Assembly: GCF_037811135.1 (NCBI RefSeq)
Contig: NZ_CP149130.1
Coordinates: 864,501-928,500 of the forward strand
Origin: Aeromonas rivipollensis
GTDB taxonomy: Bacteria > Pseudomonadota > Gammaproteobacteria > Enterobacterales > Aeromonadaceae
Direction: 5' to 3'
Length of the DNA stretch: 64,000 bases
This document shows, piece after piece, positions 10,050-19,267 of the stretch. The translations under genes and the position numbers were made by a program. How positions within the stretch are numbered: position 1 is the stretch's first letter; every line of letters starts with the position of its first letter. The notes under the pieces are model-generated. The model was not told where the DNA came from. It made no database searches and saw nothing but the letters and a program-made list of their open reading frames with translations.

Positions 10050-12935
10050 CTAGCGCGGCTCCGCCAGCAGGGCCTGGCAGGCAGCCTCGTCCAGCTGCTC
10101 TGGGGCGAGGAAGCGCAGGGCATAGTCCCGCCAGACACCGCTGTCGACGAAGAGATCGAAGAGCGCCCCGTCTATGTGCCGCTCCTGCACCATGCGCAGC
10201 ATGATGGTCAGCGACTGGGAGACCGTCTTGCCCGACTTGTAGGGACGGTCGCTCGCGGTCAGGGCCTCGAAGATGTCGGCGATGGCCATGATGCGGGCGG
10301 GGATGCTCATCTGTTCACCCAGCAGCTGGCGCGGGTAGCCGGTGCCGTCCATCCGCTCGTGATGGCCTCCTGCGATCTCCGGCACCTTGCGCAGGTGACG
10401 GGGAAAGGGGAGCCGCTCCAGCATGCGGATGGTCTGGATGATGTGATCGTTGATCTTGTAGCGCTCCTCCTCGGTGAGGGTGCCACGGCCGATGGCGAGG
10501 TTGTAATGCTCCCCCCGGTTGTAGAGATGGGTGGGGACCCTGACCTTGAAGCCCCAGGGATTGTGTCTGGCCAGGTTGTCGTGGGCGGGGCGGGGAATGA
10601 GGTGGACCGGCTTGTCCGCCAACAGCGGCTCGCGGCAGGGCAGCGGAGCCGCCTCGCCGGAATGGCGCTTGCGCTCCTCCGGGCTGACGCCGAGGCGATC
10701 ATCCAGGGTGCGCAGCCAGGTGCGTCTGGCGATGGCATCGAGCCGTGCCAGTTTCTCCGGTGCCATCCACTCGCCCCCCAGGTTGCACTCGGCGACGAAG
10801 GCGAACTCCTGATCCAGTATCTGCCAGAGCGGGGCCACGGCCTCGAGGGCCGCCTGTTGTTCGGGGGCGGGCAGCCGGGCCGCGAGCGCCTCTATATGGG
10901 CGTCGCGCTTGAGCACCTCGAAGCGGGTGCGGATCTCGTGGATCCTGTCGTAGATGGTCTCCAGCTTGGTGGCCTTGTCCACCACGAACTCCGGCGTGGT
11001 GACCTTTCCGCAGTCGTGCAGCCAGCTCGCGATATGGATGGCCTCCCACTCCTCGTCGCTGAGGGTGAAGTCGCCAAAGGGGCCCTGCTGCTGGGCGCAG
11101 GCCGCCTCCGTCAGCATGCGGGTCAATTCGGGTACGCGTTGGCAGTGGCCTCCGGTGTAGGGACTCTTGGCGTCGATGGCGCCGGCGATGAGCTCGATGA
11201 AAGCTTCCAGCAACTGCTTTTGTTCTTCCAGAAGGCGTTGATTCTCGATGGCGGAGGCGGACATGCCCGCCAGCGCCTCTATGAGGCTGATGCGCGACGC
11301 CAGCTCCCGCGGCGCGCAGTCCGGCAGGATCAGCAACAGGCAGCCGATCAACTCCTGGCGGTGGTTGTAGAGGGGTTCGGCCAGCAGTTGGCGGGGACCG
11401 GGGAAGGGGCCCCAGTCGGCGAGGTAGTGCGACCACTGCTCGGCGTTGAGCGTCAGGCTGAGCCGCTCGGTATGATAGAGGCCGCCGAGCAGGGACTCCT
11501 GCCAGTGTACCCGCTCACAATCCAGGGGCTGCCGCTGCCAGATGGCCTGAACCGCCGTCATCTGCTTGTCCTGGGCCAGATAGAGGCAGCCGCCCTCCGC
11601 CTGGGCCGCCGCCACCGTTTCGTTCAGTATGCGGCTGAGCAGGGAATCGAAGCGGTGCTCGGCCGCCAGCGCCAGACCCATGCTCATGAAGTTGCCGAGG
11701 GTCAGTCGCATGCTGGACATGGCGCGGGCGAGATCGTCTATCTCGCGGATCGCCGAGTCTGGCCGCTCGCTCTCGCCGAAATCGAAGTGCTGGATCCGCT
11801 CGGCCTCCTGTGTCAGTGCCAGCAAGGGGGCGGCGGTGCGCCTCGCCACCAGCCAGATGACGGGCAGCAGCAGCAGCAGGCCGGCCAGGGCCCAGGCCAG
11901 GTTGCGCAGAGCGTCTTGGCGGGCCGGTGCTGTGAGCTCGTCCGCCGGTACCAGCAGGGCCAGATAGAAGGGGGAGTCCTCGTCGAGGGAGGAGAGGTTG
12001 ACCAGCCAGTCTCGCCCATCCTCGGCGGCCAGTGTCAGCTCGGTCGGTTCGTGCAGCAGGGCAGGCCTGGAGGCCATCTCCTGTTGCAGCTTGGCCAGTA
12101 TGGGATGCTTGAGCGCCGACAGCATGGGCAGGCGACTCAGTTGTTCGAAGCTGGGTAGTCGCTCGGGATCCGTTGCCAGCAGGGTACCGAACTCGTCGAA
12201 CAGCACCAGCTGGCAGTGGCTGGGCAGGGGCAGCTCGCCGATGAGGGAGGAGAGCCCCTCCACACCGGCATCCAGCCCGATCACCGCCCGGCGATCATCG
12301 CTCTCCACCGCCAGCGTCATGCCCGGCTCCTTGGTGGTGAAGAAGAGATAGGGGTGGGTCACTATGATGCCCGTGCCCCAGCGGGCCTCCTTGTACCAGC
12401 CGCGGTCGCGGGGATCGAACTGGTAGTCCGGCATGGGCCGCCGCTCCAGCAGCCGCAGGCGCTGGTTGAAATAGAGAAACTCTCCCCGGCCCTCAGTCAG
12501 GCTCTGCACCAGCAGGTGGCTTCCGGGAGGGGGACTGTCCAGCAACCCCCTGGCCCGCTCGGTCAGCTTGCGCACCAGAAAGAAGTCGCCGTTCTCGTAA
12601 CCGGCGTAGATGGCGCCATAGCTGGCGCTGTTGGCCAGCACCTCGGCCAGCTGGGGCAGGTAGCCTAGGCGGGACTCCAGGCTGGTCATGGCGGCCAGCT
12701 GGCCACTGCGCAGCAGGCTCAGGGACATGCGGGCCGGGCGCTGGTTCAGCTTGATGGCGAGCGCCAGCTGTTCCCTGTACTGCTGGAAGTTTTGCCGTTC
12801 GTGCTCCAGCCCCTGCTGCATGCCCTGCTGGAACTGCAGCATGATGAGGGCCCCCCCCAGCACGGAGAACAGCAGTATGAAAAGGGTGGCAATGTGCACG
12901 TAAAAGGGCTTGCTGCCGAGGCTTGCTTTTGTCAT
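10050..12935 (-). CDS. membrane HD-GYP protein with periplasmic Cache-type sensor, HAMP and GAF
   Basis: This is a probable c-di-GMP phosphodiesterase or receptor. The 961-residue order is: TM1 about 14-34, a periplasmic double-Cache-like sensor about 35-340 (with DPRDRGWYKEA), TM2 about 345-366, a HAMP-like linker, a GAF-like region about 420-560, then HD-GYP. The metal motif HDCGK has H640-D641, and the signature HHERMDGTGYP ends near residue 868. The separation of about 225 residues between HD and GYP is larger than in minimal HD-GYP domains and holds an Arg/Pro-rich insert (around DNLARHNPWGFKVRVP). The catalytic residues look complete. It has no operon partner. Signal and enzymatic activity are inferred from domains. 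Confidence 0.88.
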   Translation of the reverse strand: MTKASLGSKPFYVHIATLFILLFSVLGGALIMLQFQQGMQQGLEHERQNFQQYREQLALAIKLNQRPARMSLSLLRSGQLAAMTSLESRLGYLPQLAEVLANSASYGAIYAGYENGDFFLVRKLTERARGLLDSPPPGSHLLVQSLTEGRGEFLYFNQRLRLLERRPMPDYQFDPRDRGWYKEARWGTGIIVTHPYLFFTTKEPGMTLAVESDDRRAVIGLDAGVEGLSSLIGELPLPSHCQLVLFDEFGTLLATDPERLPSFEQLSRLPMLSALKHPILAKLQQEMASRPALLHEPTELTLAAEDGRDWLVNLSSLDEDSPFYLALLVPADELTAPARQDALRNLAWALAGLLLLLPVIWLVARRTAAPLLALTQEAERIQHFDFGESERPDSAIREIDDLARAMSSMRLTLGNFMSMGLALAAEHRFDSLLSRILNETVAAAQAEGGCLYLAQDKQMTAVQAIWQRQPLDCERVHWQESLLGGLYHTERLSLTLNAEQWSHYLADWGPFPGPRQLLAEPLYNHRQELIGCLLLILPDCAPRELASRISLIEALAGMSASAIENQRLLEEQKQLLEAFIELIAGAIDAKSPYTGGHCQRVPELTRMLTEAACAQQQGPFGDFTLSDEEWEAIHIASWLHDCGKVTTPEFVVDKATKLETIYDRIHEIRTRFEVLKRDAHIEALAARLPAPEQQAALEAVAPLWQILDQEFAFVAECNLGGEWMAPEKLARLDAIARRTWLRTLDDRLGVSPEERKRHSGEAAPLPCREPLLADKPVHLIPRPAHDNLARHNPWGFKVRVPTHLYNRGEHYNLAIGRGTLTEEERYKINDHIIQTIRMLERLPFPRHLRKVPEIAGGHHERMDGTGYPRQLLGEQMSIPARIMAIADIFEALTASDRPYKSGKTVSQSLTIMLRMVQERHIDGALFDLFVDSGVWRDYALRFLAPEQLDEAACQALLAEPR

Positions 12936-13173
12936 GGACCTGTCCTTGTCCTACGGGCGCTCCCCGCGATGATCTGCTAACAGTGTGCTCGCAAGATGAC
13001 AAAAAGCATAGGAGCTGGCTGACAAGAGGAACCGCTATCTTCCGGCGCTCCCTGGTCGCCCTTTGCATGGTACGGGGGGCTGTTACCCCGGCAGCCTGGT
13101 CAGGTGATTCATTCAGATATCTCGTGCTACATTGCTCCACTGGTGAATCGCCTGTGAATCAATGGAGTGTCCC

Positions 13174-14163
13174 ATGTCTGCCATCCCCTATTCAGTCCTG
13201 GATCTGGTGCCCGTCCCCGAAGGAAGCCAGCCAGCCGAGTCGTTCCGTCATTCGCAGGATCTGGCCCGGCATGCCGAGCGTTGGGGTTATCACCGCTATT
13301 GGCTGGCGGAGCACCACAACATGCCGGGGATCGCCAGTGCCGCCACCTCTGTGCTCATCGGGCATCTGGCCGGAGCCACCAGCACACTGCGGCTGGGGGC
13401 CGGCGGCATCATGCTGCCGAACCACTCCCCTCTGGTTATCGCCGAGCAGTTCGGCACCCTCGCCTCTCTCTACCCGGATCGCATCGATCTCGGCCTTGGC
13501 CGTGCGCCCGGCACGGATCAGCGCACCATGCAGGCGCTGCGCCGCCAGCGCAGCGGCGAGGTGGATGACTTCCCTGCGGACGTGCGCGAGCTGATGGGCT
13601 ACTTCGGCGACGAGGTGGGCGCCGTGCAGGCGGTGCCCGGTCAGGGGCTGCACGTGCCGATCTGGCTGTTGGGTTCCAGTCTCTACAGCGCTCAGCTGGC
13701 GGCCGCCATGGGGTTGCCATTCGGCTTTGCCTCTCACTTTGCTCCCGGCCTGCTGTTGCAGGCACTCGAGATCTACCGTACCCAGTTCCGCCCTTCCGCG
13801 CGCTGGCCCAAGCCTTATGCGGTGGTCTGCATCAATGTGATCGCCGCCGACACAACCCGGGAGGCCCGCTTCCTTTTCACCACGCTCCAGCAGCAGTTCC
13901 TTCGCCTCTATCGGGGCGATGCTGGCAAGCTGCCGCTGCCGGTGCAGAGCCTGGGAGAGGAGTGGTCGCCCCGGGAGCTGATGGCGATGGAGCAGACCCT
14001 GGCTCGCTCCCTGGTGGGGGATCCGGATCAGGTGCGTCACGGCCTCAAGGCCCTGCTGGCCGAAACCGGGGCTGACGAGCTGATGTTCAACGGTCCCATC
14101 GTCGATCATCAGGCCAGGTTGCGCTCCTTCGAGATCGCCGCCGAGCTGATGCGGAGCCTGTGA
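13174..14163 (+). CDS. LLM-class flavin-dependent oxidoreductase (luciferase-like monooxygenase)
   Basis: This is a 329-residue flavin-dependent monooxygenase of the bacterial-luciferase superfamily, close in layout to E. coli YhbW. The ATG at 13174 is preferred over 13162 because GGAGTG precedes it at good distance. Family motifs seen are [20 protein letters not shown] near residues 41-57, [16 protein letters not shown], and the flavin-site [13 protein letters not shown]. Substrate and partner reductase are unknown. The gene is monocistronic and followed by a GC-rich hairpin. Confidence 0.88.
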   Translation: MSAIPYSVLDLVPVPEGSQPAESFRHSQDLARHAERWGYHRYWLAEHHNMPGIASAATSVLIGHLAGATSTLRLGAGGIMLPNHSPLVIAEQFGTLASLYPDRIDLGLGRAPGTDQRTMQALRRQRSGEVDDFPADVRELMGYFGDEVGAVQAVPGQGLHVPIWLLGSSLYSAQLAAAMGLPFGFASHFAPGLLLQALEIYRTQFRPSARWPKPYAVVCINVIAADTTREARFLFTTLQQQFLRLYRGDAGKLPLPVQSLGEEWSPRELMAMEQTLARSLVGDPDQVRHGLKALLAETGADELMFNGPIVDHQARLRSFEIAAELMRSL

Positions 14164-14168
14164 AGGTC

Positions 14169-14200
14169 TGCCCGGGCGCGCTGGTCTGTGCGCCCGGGCA
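14169..14200. terminator. GC-rich hairpin after the monooxygenase gene
   Basis: TGCCCGGGCGC (14169-14179) pairs perfectly with GCGCCCGGGCA (14190-14200) over a 10-nt loop. There is no T-run, so it may be a weak terminator or an mRNA 3'-end stabiliser rather than a classical intrinsic terminator. Confidence 0.5.
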
Positions 14201-14334
14201 TAGGTACCAATCCAACAGCTAGTTACAACTGATTGATTTTAAAGAATAGTCAGGTAGATGTCGGCCCTCTGTCGTATCACCACTGGCCTCACCGGCCCTA
14301 TGCTGGCCCTGTCAGTCACCACAAGGAGTTCGAG

Positions 14335-14820
14335 ATGATCGTCAGGAAGTTGAGATTGCAACGGGGTTGGTCCCAGGATCAGTTGGCGACCCTGACTGGC
14401 CTGAGTGTCCGCACCATACAGCGGATCGAGCAGGGCCAACAACCTGGACTGGAATCCCTCAAGGCCCTGGCCTCCGTCTTTGAGCTCGATGTGACTCAAC
14501 TGCAGGAGAGCGAGATGAAAGGGAACGAGATAGATAGTCAGGGGACAGTGCATGTGGCCAGGGATGAGCGAGAGGCGATGAAGTTCGTCGAAGGGCTCAA
14601 AGGCTTCTACGGCCACCTGATCAGCTATGTGCTGGTGATAGGGGGGCTGTTTGTCATCAACTACCTGAGCAACCCGGATTACATCTGGGCCTGGTGGCCC
14701 ATGCTGGGCTGGGGGCTGGGCCTGATGTCTCACGCCATCAACCTGTTCCAGCCATTCAAGCTGTTCGGGCCCGACTGGGAGCGGCGCCAGGTCGAGAAAC
14801 GGCTGGGGCGCAAGCTGTAG
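14335..14820 (+). CDS. XRE-family HTH fused to a 2TM domain
   Basis: The product is 161 residues from the ATG at 14335, which has AAGGAG upstream; the longer in-frame start at 14233 lacks a site. Residues 1-60 are a Cro/C1-type HTH (LRLQRGWSQDQLATLTGLS, then RTIQRIEQG). After an acidic linker, residues about 85-155 form a 2TM domain with two membrane spans (ISYVLVIGGLFVINYL and MLGWGLGLMSHAINL) and a basic tail. A membrane-tethered DNA-binding protein is implied; target and signal are unknown. Confidence 0.85.
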   Translation: MIVRKLRLQRGWSQDQLATLTGLSVRTIQRIEQGQQPGLESLKALASVFELDVTQLQESEMKGNEIDSQGTVHVARDEREAMKFVEGLKGFYGHLISYVLVIGGLFVINYLSNPDYIWAWWPMLGWGLGLMSHAINLFQPFKLFGPDWERRQVEKRLGRKL

Positions 14821-14840
14821 GCCAGAGGTTCACCCATGAG

Positions 14841-14870
14841 AAACGGGCCCGACATTGCCGGGCCCGTTTT
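14841..14870. terminator. bidirectional terminator between XRE-2TM gene and apaH
   Basis: AAACGGGCCCG, ACATTG, CGGGCCCGTTT forms an 11-bp stem flanked by A/T tracts, between convergent genes. It ends the long lptD-to-apaH operon. Confidence 0.88.
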
Positions 14871-14922
14871 ATTGTCCGTTTATCGCCTAACTCGGTGCTG
14901 GCTGGGCGGCTGCACCGACGGC

Positions 14923-15744
14923 TTATTTGGCGTAAGCGGGGCAGGGGGTCGCTATCAGGGCATCGTCTTCATAGCGCCAGAGGGTGAGGCTGTTGCCCCA
15001 GACGCAGCCGGTGTCCAGCCCCTTGATGTCGTCCTTGCCGGTGGCCCCCATCAGGGCCGCCCAGTGGCCGAACACCAGTATGGGGTCATCCACGTGGTGC
15101 TCCCGCTGCTCGAACCAGGGGCGCAGGCCAGGGGTGGACTCGGTGGGCCCCTTCTTGCACTTGAAGTCGAGTCGGCCATCGAAGTAGCAGAAGCGCATCC
15201 GGGTGAAGGTGTTGATGATGTAGCGGTAGCGCTCTATCCCCAGCAGATTTTCGTCCCAGCTATCGGGCTGATCGCCATACATGTTGTGCAGCAGCCAGCT
15301 GTACTGATCGCCGCGCAGCAGCGTCTCCACCTCGCGGGCGCAGTTGCGTGCCGTGTGGGCATCCCAGGCCGGAGAGAGACCGGCATGGATCATCATGATG
15401 GGCAGATCCGGGTGCTCCGCCAGCAGGGGACGGTGGCGCAGCCACTCCAGCAGCTCGTCCCGATCCGGGGCCTCCATCAGGGCCTGCAGCTTGTCTTTCT
15501 TCTTGAGGGGGGCGACTCCATGAGCCACCGCCAGTAGGTGCAGGTCGTGGTTGCCGAGCACGGTCACGGCGCGGCTTCCCAGTGACTTGACGAAACGCAG
15601 GGTGTTGAGAGAGTCCGGTCCGCGGGCGACCAGGTCGCCGCACAGCCAGAGGGTGTCGTTGTCGGGGTCGAATTCGGCAAGATCCAGCAGACGGCGCAGA
15701 TCGTCGTAGCAGCCCTGGATATCACCGACGAAACAATTCGCCAT
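14923..15744 (-). CDS. apaH: symmetrical bis(5'-nucleosyl)-tetraphosphatase ApaH
   Basis: ApaH hydrolyses Ap4A to two ADP and also decaps Np4-capped RNA. The 273-residue protein has the metallophosphoesterase motifs GDIQGCYDDL (residues 8-17), GDLVARGPDS and GNHDLHLLA, and a later metal-binding HAGL. It is the last gene of the lptD-surA-pdxA-rsmA-apaG-apaH operon and starts six bases after apaG. Confidence 0.97.
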   Translation of the reverse strand: MANCFVGDIQGCYDDLRRLLDLAEFDPDNDTLWLCGDLVARGPDSLNTLRFVKSLGSRAVTVLGNHDLHLLAVAHGVAPLKKKDKLQALMEAPDRDELLEWLRHRPLLAEHPDLPIMMIHAGLSPAWDAHTARNCAREVETLLRGDQYSWLLHNMYGDQPDSWDENLLGIERYRYIINTFTRMRFCYFDGRLDFKCKKGPTESTPGLRPWFEQREHHVDDPILVFGHWAALMGATGKDDIKGLDTGCVWGNSLTLWRYEDDALIATPCPAYAK

Positions 15745-15750
15745 GAAACC

Positions 15751-16113
15751 TCAGTTGATAATGTTGGGAACGGCCAGTGTGAAAGGGGCTATGGGGGCCT
15801 CAAACTGCTGCCCCGATTCGTCTTGCAGGGTGTAACTGCCTTCCATCACGCCGAAGGGGGTGGGGAGGGGAACGCCACTCTGATAGGTGAAGGTCTCGCC
15901 GGGGGCGATGAAGGGCTGCTCGCCCACGACCCCCGGACCTTCCACTTCCAGCATCTTGCCATCGGCATCCGTGATGAGCCAGCGCCGATGCAGCAGCTGC
16001 ACCTTGCCCGGCCCCAGATTCTCTATCTCGATGAGATAGAGAAAATGGTAAGGATCCTCGGTGCCCGCCACATAGCTGGGGTGCGGGCGAACCACTATCC
16101 GGGGGGATGCCAT
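15751..16113 (-). CDS. apaG: ApaG/CorD protein
   Basis: This is a 120-residue all-beta (FnIII-like) protein, a little shorter than E. coli ApaG (125). Conserved segments are YLIEIENLG, LLHRRWLITDADG and GVVGEQPFIAPGETF. The molecular role is unclear; corD mutants affect cobalt resistance and magnesium efflux in enterics. It lies four bases after rsmA and six before apaH. Confidence 0.95.
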   Translation of the reverse strand: MASPRIVVRPHPSYVAGTEDPYHFLYLIEIENLGPGKVQLLHRRWLITDADGKMLEVEGPGVVGEQPFIAPGETFTYQSGVPLPTPFGVMEGSYTLQDESGQQFEAPIAPFTLAVPNIIN

Positions 16114-16117
16114 GGGA

Positions 16118-16945
16118 TCAGGCCTGCTGCTGATCGGCCAGCCAGTTGGCGATCATGACGAACTGCTCGAGGGAGAGGTTCTCCGGGCGCAGGTTGCCAT
16201 CTATGCCAAGCTCGGTCAGCTGAGCGTCTGTGATGAAGTTGGAGAAGCTGTTGCGGATGGTCTTGCGACGTTGGCCGAAGCCCTCGGTGCAGACCCGGCT
16301 CAGGCAGCGGATGTCTTTCGCGACTATGGTCGGGTTCTTGTGCGGGATGAGGCGCACCACGGCCGAGTCGACCTTGGGGGCCGGCTTGAAGGCGCCCGGG
16401 CCCACTTCCAGCACAGGTACCACCTGGCAGTAATACTGGGTCATCACGCTCAGGCGGCCATAGGCCTTGCTGCCGGGACCGGCGGCCAGACGCAGTACCA
16501 CTTCCTTTTGCAGCATGAAGTGCATGTCCTCCACCCGGTCGGCGAACTCGCACAGGTGGAAGATGAGCGGGGTGGAGATGTTGTAGGGCAGGTTGCCGAA
16601 GATGCGCAGGGGCGGTTTGCCTTCCCCCATCAGGGTGCCGAAGTCGAAGCGCATGGCGTCGGCCTCGATCACCGTCAGCTTGTCCTTGAGGGTCGGGTGC
16701 TCGCGCAGGCGAGCCGCCAGATCCCGGTCAAGCTCGACCACCGTCATCTTGTCCATCTGGGAGGCGACCGGTTCGGTCAGTGCCGCCAGACCCGGGCCTA
16801 TCTCCACCAGGTTCTGACCCGGCTGCGGGTTGATGGCGGCGACTATCTGGTCGATCACATAGCGGTCGTGCAAGAAGTTCTGACCGAAACGCTTACGGGC
16901 CGTGTGGCCCATGTGCACCTTGTTGCTCTGCACCTTACTGCTCAT
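16118..16945 (-). CDS. rsmA: 16S rRNA dimethyladenosine transferase RsmA/KsgA
   Basis: RsmA dimethylates A1518 and A1519 of 16S rRNA and acts as a late 30S checkpoint. The 275-residue protein begins with the family entry [14 protein letters not shown]. The SAM motif is [11 protein letters not shown] and the catalytic motif IV is NLPYNIST. The start overlaps the end of pdxA by 11 nt, pointing to coupled translation. Confidence 0.97.
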   Translation of the reverse strand: MSSKVQSNKVHMGHTARKRFGQNFLHDRYVIDQIVAAINPQPGQNLVEIGPGLAALTEPVASQMDKMTVVELDRDLAARLREHPTLKDKLTVIEADAMRFDFGTLMGEGKPPLRIFGNLPYNISTPLIFHLCEFADRVEDMHFMLQKEVVLRLAAGPGSKAYGRLSVMTQYYCQVVPVLEVGPGAFKPAPKVDSAVVRLIPHKNPTIVAKDIRCLSRVCTEGFGQRRKTIRNSFSNFITDAQLTELGIDGNLRPENLSLEQFVMIANWLADQQQA

Positions 16946-17930
16946 ATCTTTTTTTCTCTACCATCTGGATGGCGTGGTTAATCGCGGTAACCAGGCTGCC
17001 CGAGTCTGCCAGGCCCTTGCCTGCCAGATCCAGTGCTGTGCCGTGATCCACCGAAGTACGGATGAAAGGAAGTCCGAGAGTGATGTTGACCGAGTTGCCA
17101 AAGCCCTTGTATTTGAGCACTGGCAGCCCCTGGTCGTGGTACATGGCGAGTACCGCATCCGCATCCTTGAGGTATTTCTCCTGGAACAGGGTGTCGGCCG
17201 GCAAGGGGCCGACCAGATCGATCCCTTCCTGGCGCAGGCTGGCCAGGGCGGGCTCGATCACGTCGATCTCTTCACGGCCGAGATGGCCCCCTTCCCCGGC
17301 ATGGGGGTTGAGGCCGCAGACGTAAATTCTGGGGTGTGCTATGCCGAACTTGCCCTTGAGATCCGCATCCAGGATGCGGATCACCTTGGCAAGGCGCTCC
17401 TGCGTGATGGCCATGGCCACGTAGGCGAGGGGAATGTGGGTGGTCGCCAGCGCCACCCGCAGCCCTTCGGTGGCCAGCAGCATCACCACGTCGGCGGTGT
17501 CTGACTGCTGGGCGAAGAATTCGGTGTGGCCGCTGAACGAGACGCCCGCCTGGTTGATGATCCCCTTGTGCACCGGCCCTGTCACCACGGCGGCGAATTC
17601 GCCGCTCAGGTTGCCGTCGCAGGCGCGCTGCAGGGTGGCCAGCACATAGGCGCCATTGCCCTCGTCGAGCTCGCCCGGCACCACGGGGGCGCCGAGGGGA
17701 ACGGGACAGACCGTCAGGGTTCCCGCCCGCTGACCCCTCACGGGGGCTGCGGCATCATAGGGCTCCAGTTCGATGGGCAGCCCCAGCAGGGCGGCGCGCT
17801 CGCGCAGCAGCGCCGGGTCGGCGATCACCACCAGCTGGTGCGGCCAGTCCCGCTGGGCTATCTGCAGCACCAGATCCGGACCTATGCCGGCGGGCTCACC
17901 CGGAGTGATGGCAAGACGATGGCTGTTCAT
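16935..17930 (-). CDS. pdxA: 4-hydroxythreonine-4-phosphate dehydrogenase PdxA
   Basis: PdxA is an NAD-dependent enzyme of the DXP-dependent pyridoxal phosphate pathway. From the ATG at 17930 it gives 331 residues beginning [19 protein letters not shown], which fits the family N-terminus and length. An ATG at 17945 would add five residues and overlaps the surA stop as TAATG, a common coupling signal, so it cannot be excluded. Metal-binding histidines lie in SGHTEFFA, in [13 protein letters not shown] and in YHDQGL. Confidence 0.95.
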   Translation of the reverse strand: MNSHRLAITPGEPAGIGPDLVLQIAQRDWPHQLVVIADPALLRERAALLGLPIELEPYDAAAPVRGQRAGTLTVCPVPLGAPVVPGELDEGNGAYVLATLQRACDGNLSGEFAAVVTGPVHKGIINQAGVSFSGHTEFFAQQSDTADVVMLLATEGLRVALATTHIPLAYVAMAITQERLAKVIRILDADLKGKFGIAHPRIYVCGLNPHAGEGGHLGREEIDVIEPALASLRQEGIDLVGPLPADTLFQEKYLKDADAVLAMYHDQGLPVLKYKGFGNSVNITLGLPFIRTSVDHGTALDLAGKGLADSGSLVTAINHAIQMVEKKRYEQ

Positions 17931-17944
17931 CTGCTCATCGCCCA

Positions 17945-19243
17945 TTAATTAGGCTCGATCTGGATGTAGGCTTCGTCGCGCAGCTCATCCAGCCAGGCCT
18001 GGGACTCTTCGGTGAAGCGGCGGTTGAAGATGAGCTGATAGGCGCGCTGCTCCTGGGCCTTGCCGGTGGCATCCTGGCTGCGGCGATCTTCCAGCTGCAC
18101 TATGTGCCAGCCGTGGCTGGTGCGGAAGGGTTCGCTGATCTGGCCCGGTTGCAGGCGGTTGACCATGTCGCGGAACTCCGGCACATAGACGTTGGGATCG
18201 GACCAGCCCAGCTCGCCACCCTGCACCGCAGAGCCCGGGTCTTCGGAGTACTTCTCCGCCATGCTGGCGAAGCTCGCCTTGCCGCTCTTGATGTCGTGCA
18301 AGATGCCGTCCAGAGTCCCCTTGGCCTTCTCCTCGCTCAGTATGATGGAGGGCTTGATCAGGATGTGGCGGGCCTTCACCTCGGTCTGCATCACCTGCTG
18401 CTGACCCTTGGTGTCGAAGATCTTGATGATGTGCAGACCGGCGCCCGAGCGCAGCGGTCCGACGATGTCACCCTTGCCGGCGCCCTGTACCGCCTCGGAC
18501 ATGAGGGTGGGCATCTCCTGCGGGCTCATCCAGCCCCAATCACCCCCTTCCAGGGCCTTGGGACCGTTACTCTCGGCGATGGCCAGCTTGCGGAAGTCTG
18601 CCCCTTCCTTCAGGGCGGCAAGGATGCGCTCTATCTTGGCCTTGGCAGCGTTGAGCTGCTCGGCGCTCGGGTTGTCAGGCAGGGCGACCTGGATGTGGCC
18701 GACGTGGTACTCGGTCTGTTGCTGACCCTGCTTGCTCAGGGCTTCGACCACCTGCTTCACCTCCTGCTCGGAGATGTTGATGCGGCGGCGTACCTGGCTG
18801 CGGCGTACCTCGTTCATCAGGATCTCGCGGCGGACCTCTTCCCGGTACTGGGCATAGGTCAGCCCTTCCCGTTCGAGCTGGGCACGGAGCTGCTCCAGGT
18901 TCATCTTGTTGTCGGCGGCGATGCTCTGGATGGCCTGCTCCAGCTGGGTATCGCTGATCTTGAGCCCCTGACGATCCGCCAGTTGCAGCTGCAGGCTCTC
19001 CTGGATCAGACGATCCAGCGCCTGCTTGCGCAGGGTGACGTCATCGGGCAGGGATTGGCCGCTCTCCTGGGCGGAGGCCTTCACCTTCTGCACCAGGGCT
19101 TCCTGCTGACTGGCCAGCACCACGTCTTTGTTGACCACGGCAAGCACCTTGTCCACCAGCTCGGGGGCGGCGAAGGCACCCTGGCTCATGACTCCAAACA
19201 GGCCTGCGGTCAGCAGGGAAATCAACGTCTTCTTCATATCCAT
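17945..19243 (-). CDS. surA: periplasmic chaperone and peptidyl-prolyl isomerase SurA
   Basis: SurA carries outer-membrane proteins, including LptD, to the BAM complex. The 432-residue protein has a signal peptide (cleavage likely after SQGAFA), an N-terminal chaperone domain, and two parvulin domains. These begin near residues 178 ([11 protein letters not shown]) and 289 ([11 protein letters not shown]). An ATG two codons downstream is equally possible as the start. It lies between its client gene lptD, 24 nt upstream, and pdxA. Confidence 0.96.
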   Translation of the reverse strand: MDMKKTLISLLTAGLFGVMSQGAFAAPELVDKVLAVVNKDVVLASQQEALVQKVKASAQESGQSLPDDVTLRKQALDRLIQESLQLQLADRQGLKISDTQLEQAIQSIAADNKMNLEQLRAQLEREGLTYAQYREEVRREILMNEVRRSQVRRRINISEQEVKQVVEALSKQGQQQTEYHVGHIQVALPDNPSAEQLNAAKAKIERILAALKEGADFRKLAIAESNGPKALEGGDWGWMSPQEMPTLMSEAVQGAGKGDIVGPLRSGAGLHIIKIFDTKGQQQVMQTEVKARHILIKPSIILSEEKAKGTLDGILHDIKSGKASFASMAEKYSEDPGSAVQGGELGWSDPNVYVPEFRDMVNRLQPGQISEPFRTSHGWHIVQLEDRRSQDATGKAQEQRAYQLIFNRRFTEESQAWLDELRDEAYIQIEPN

Positions 19244-19267
19244 CTCTCAAGGCGTTTGCCAGACCCG

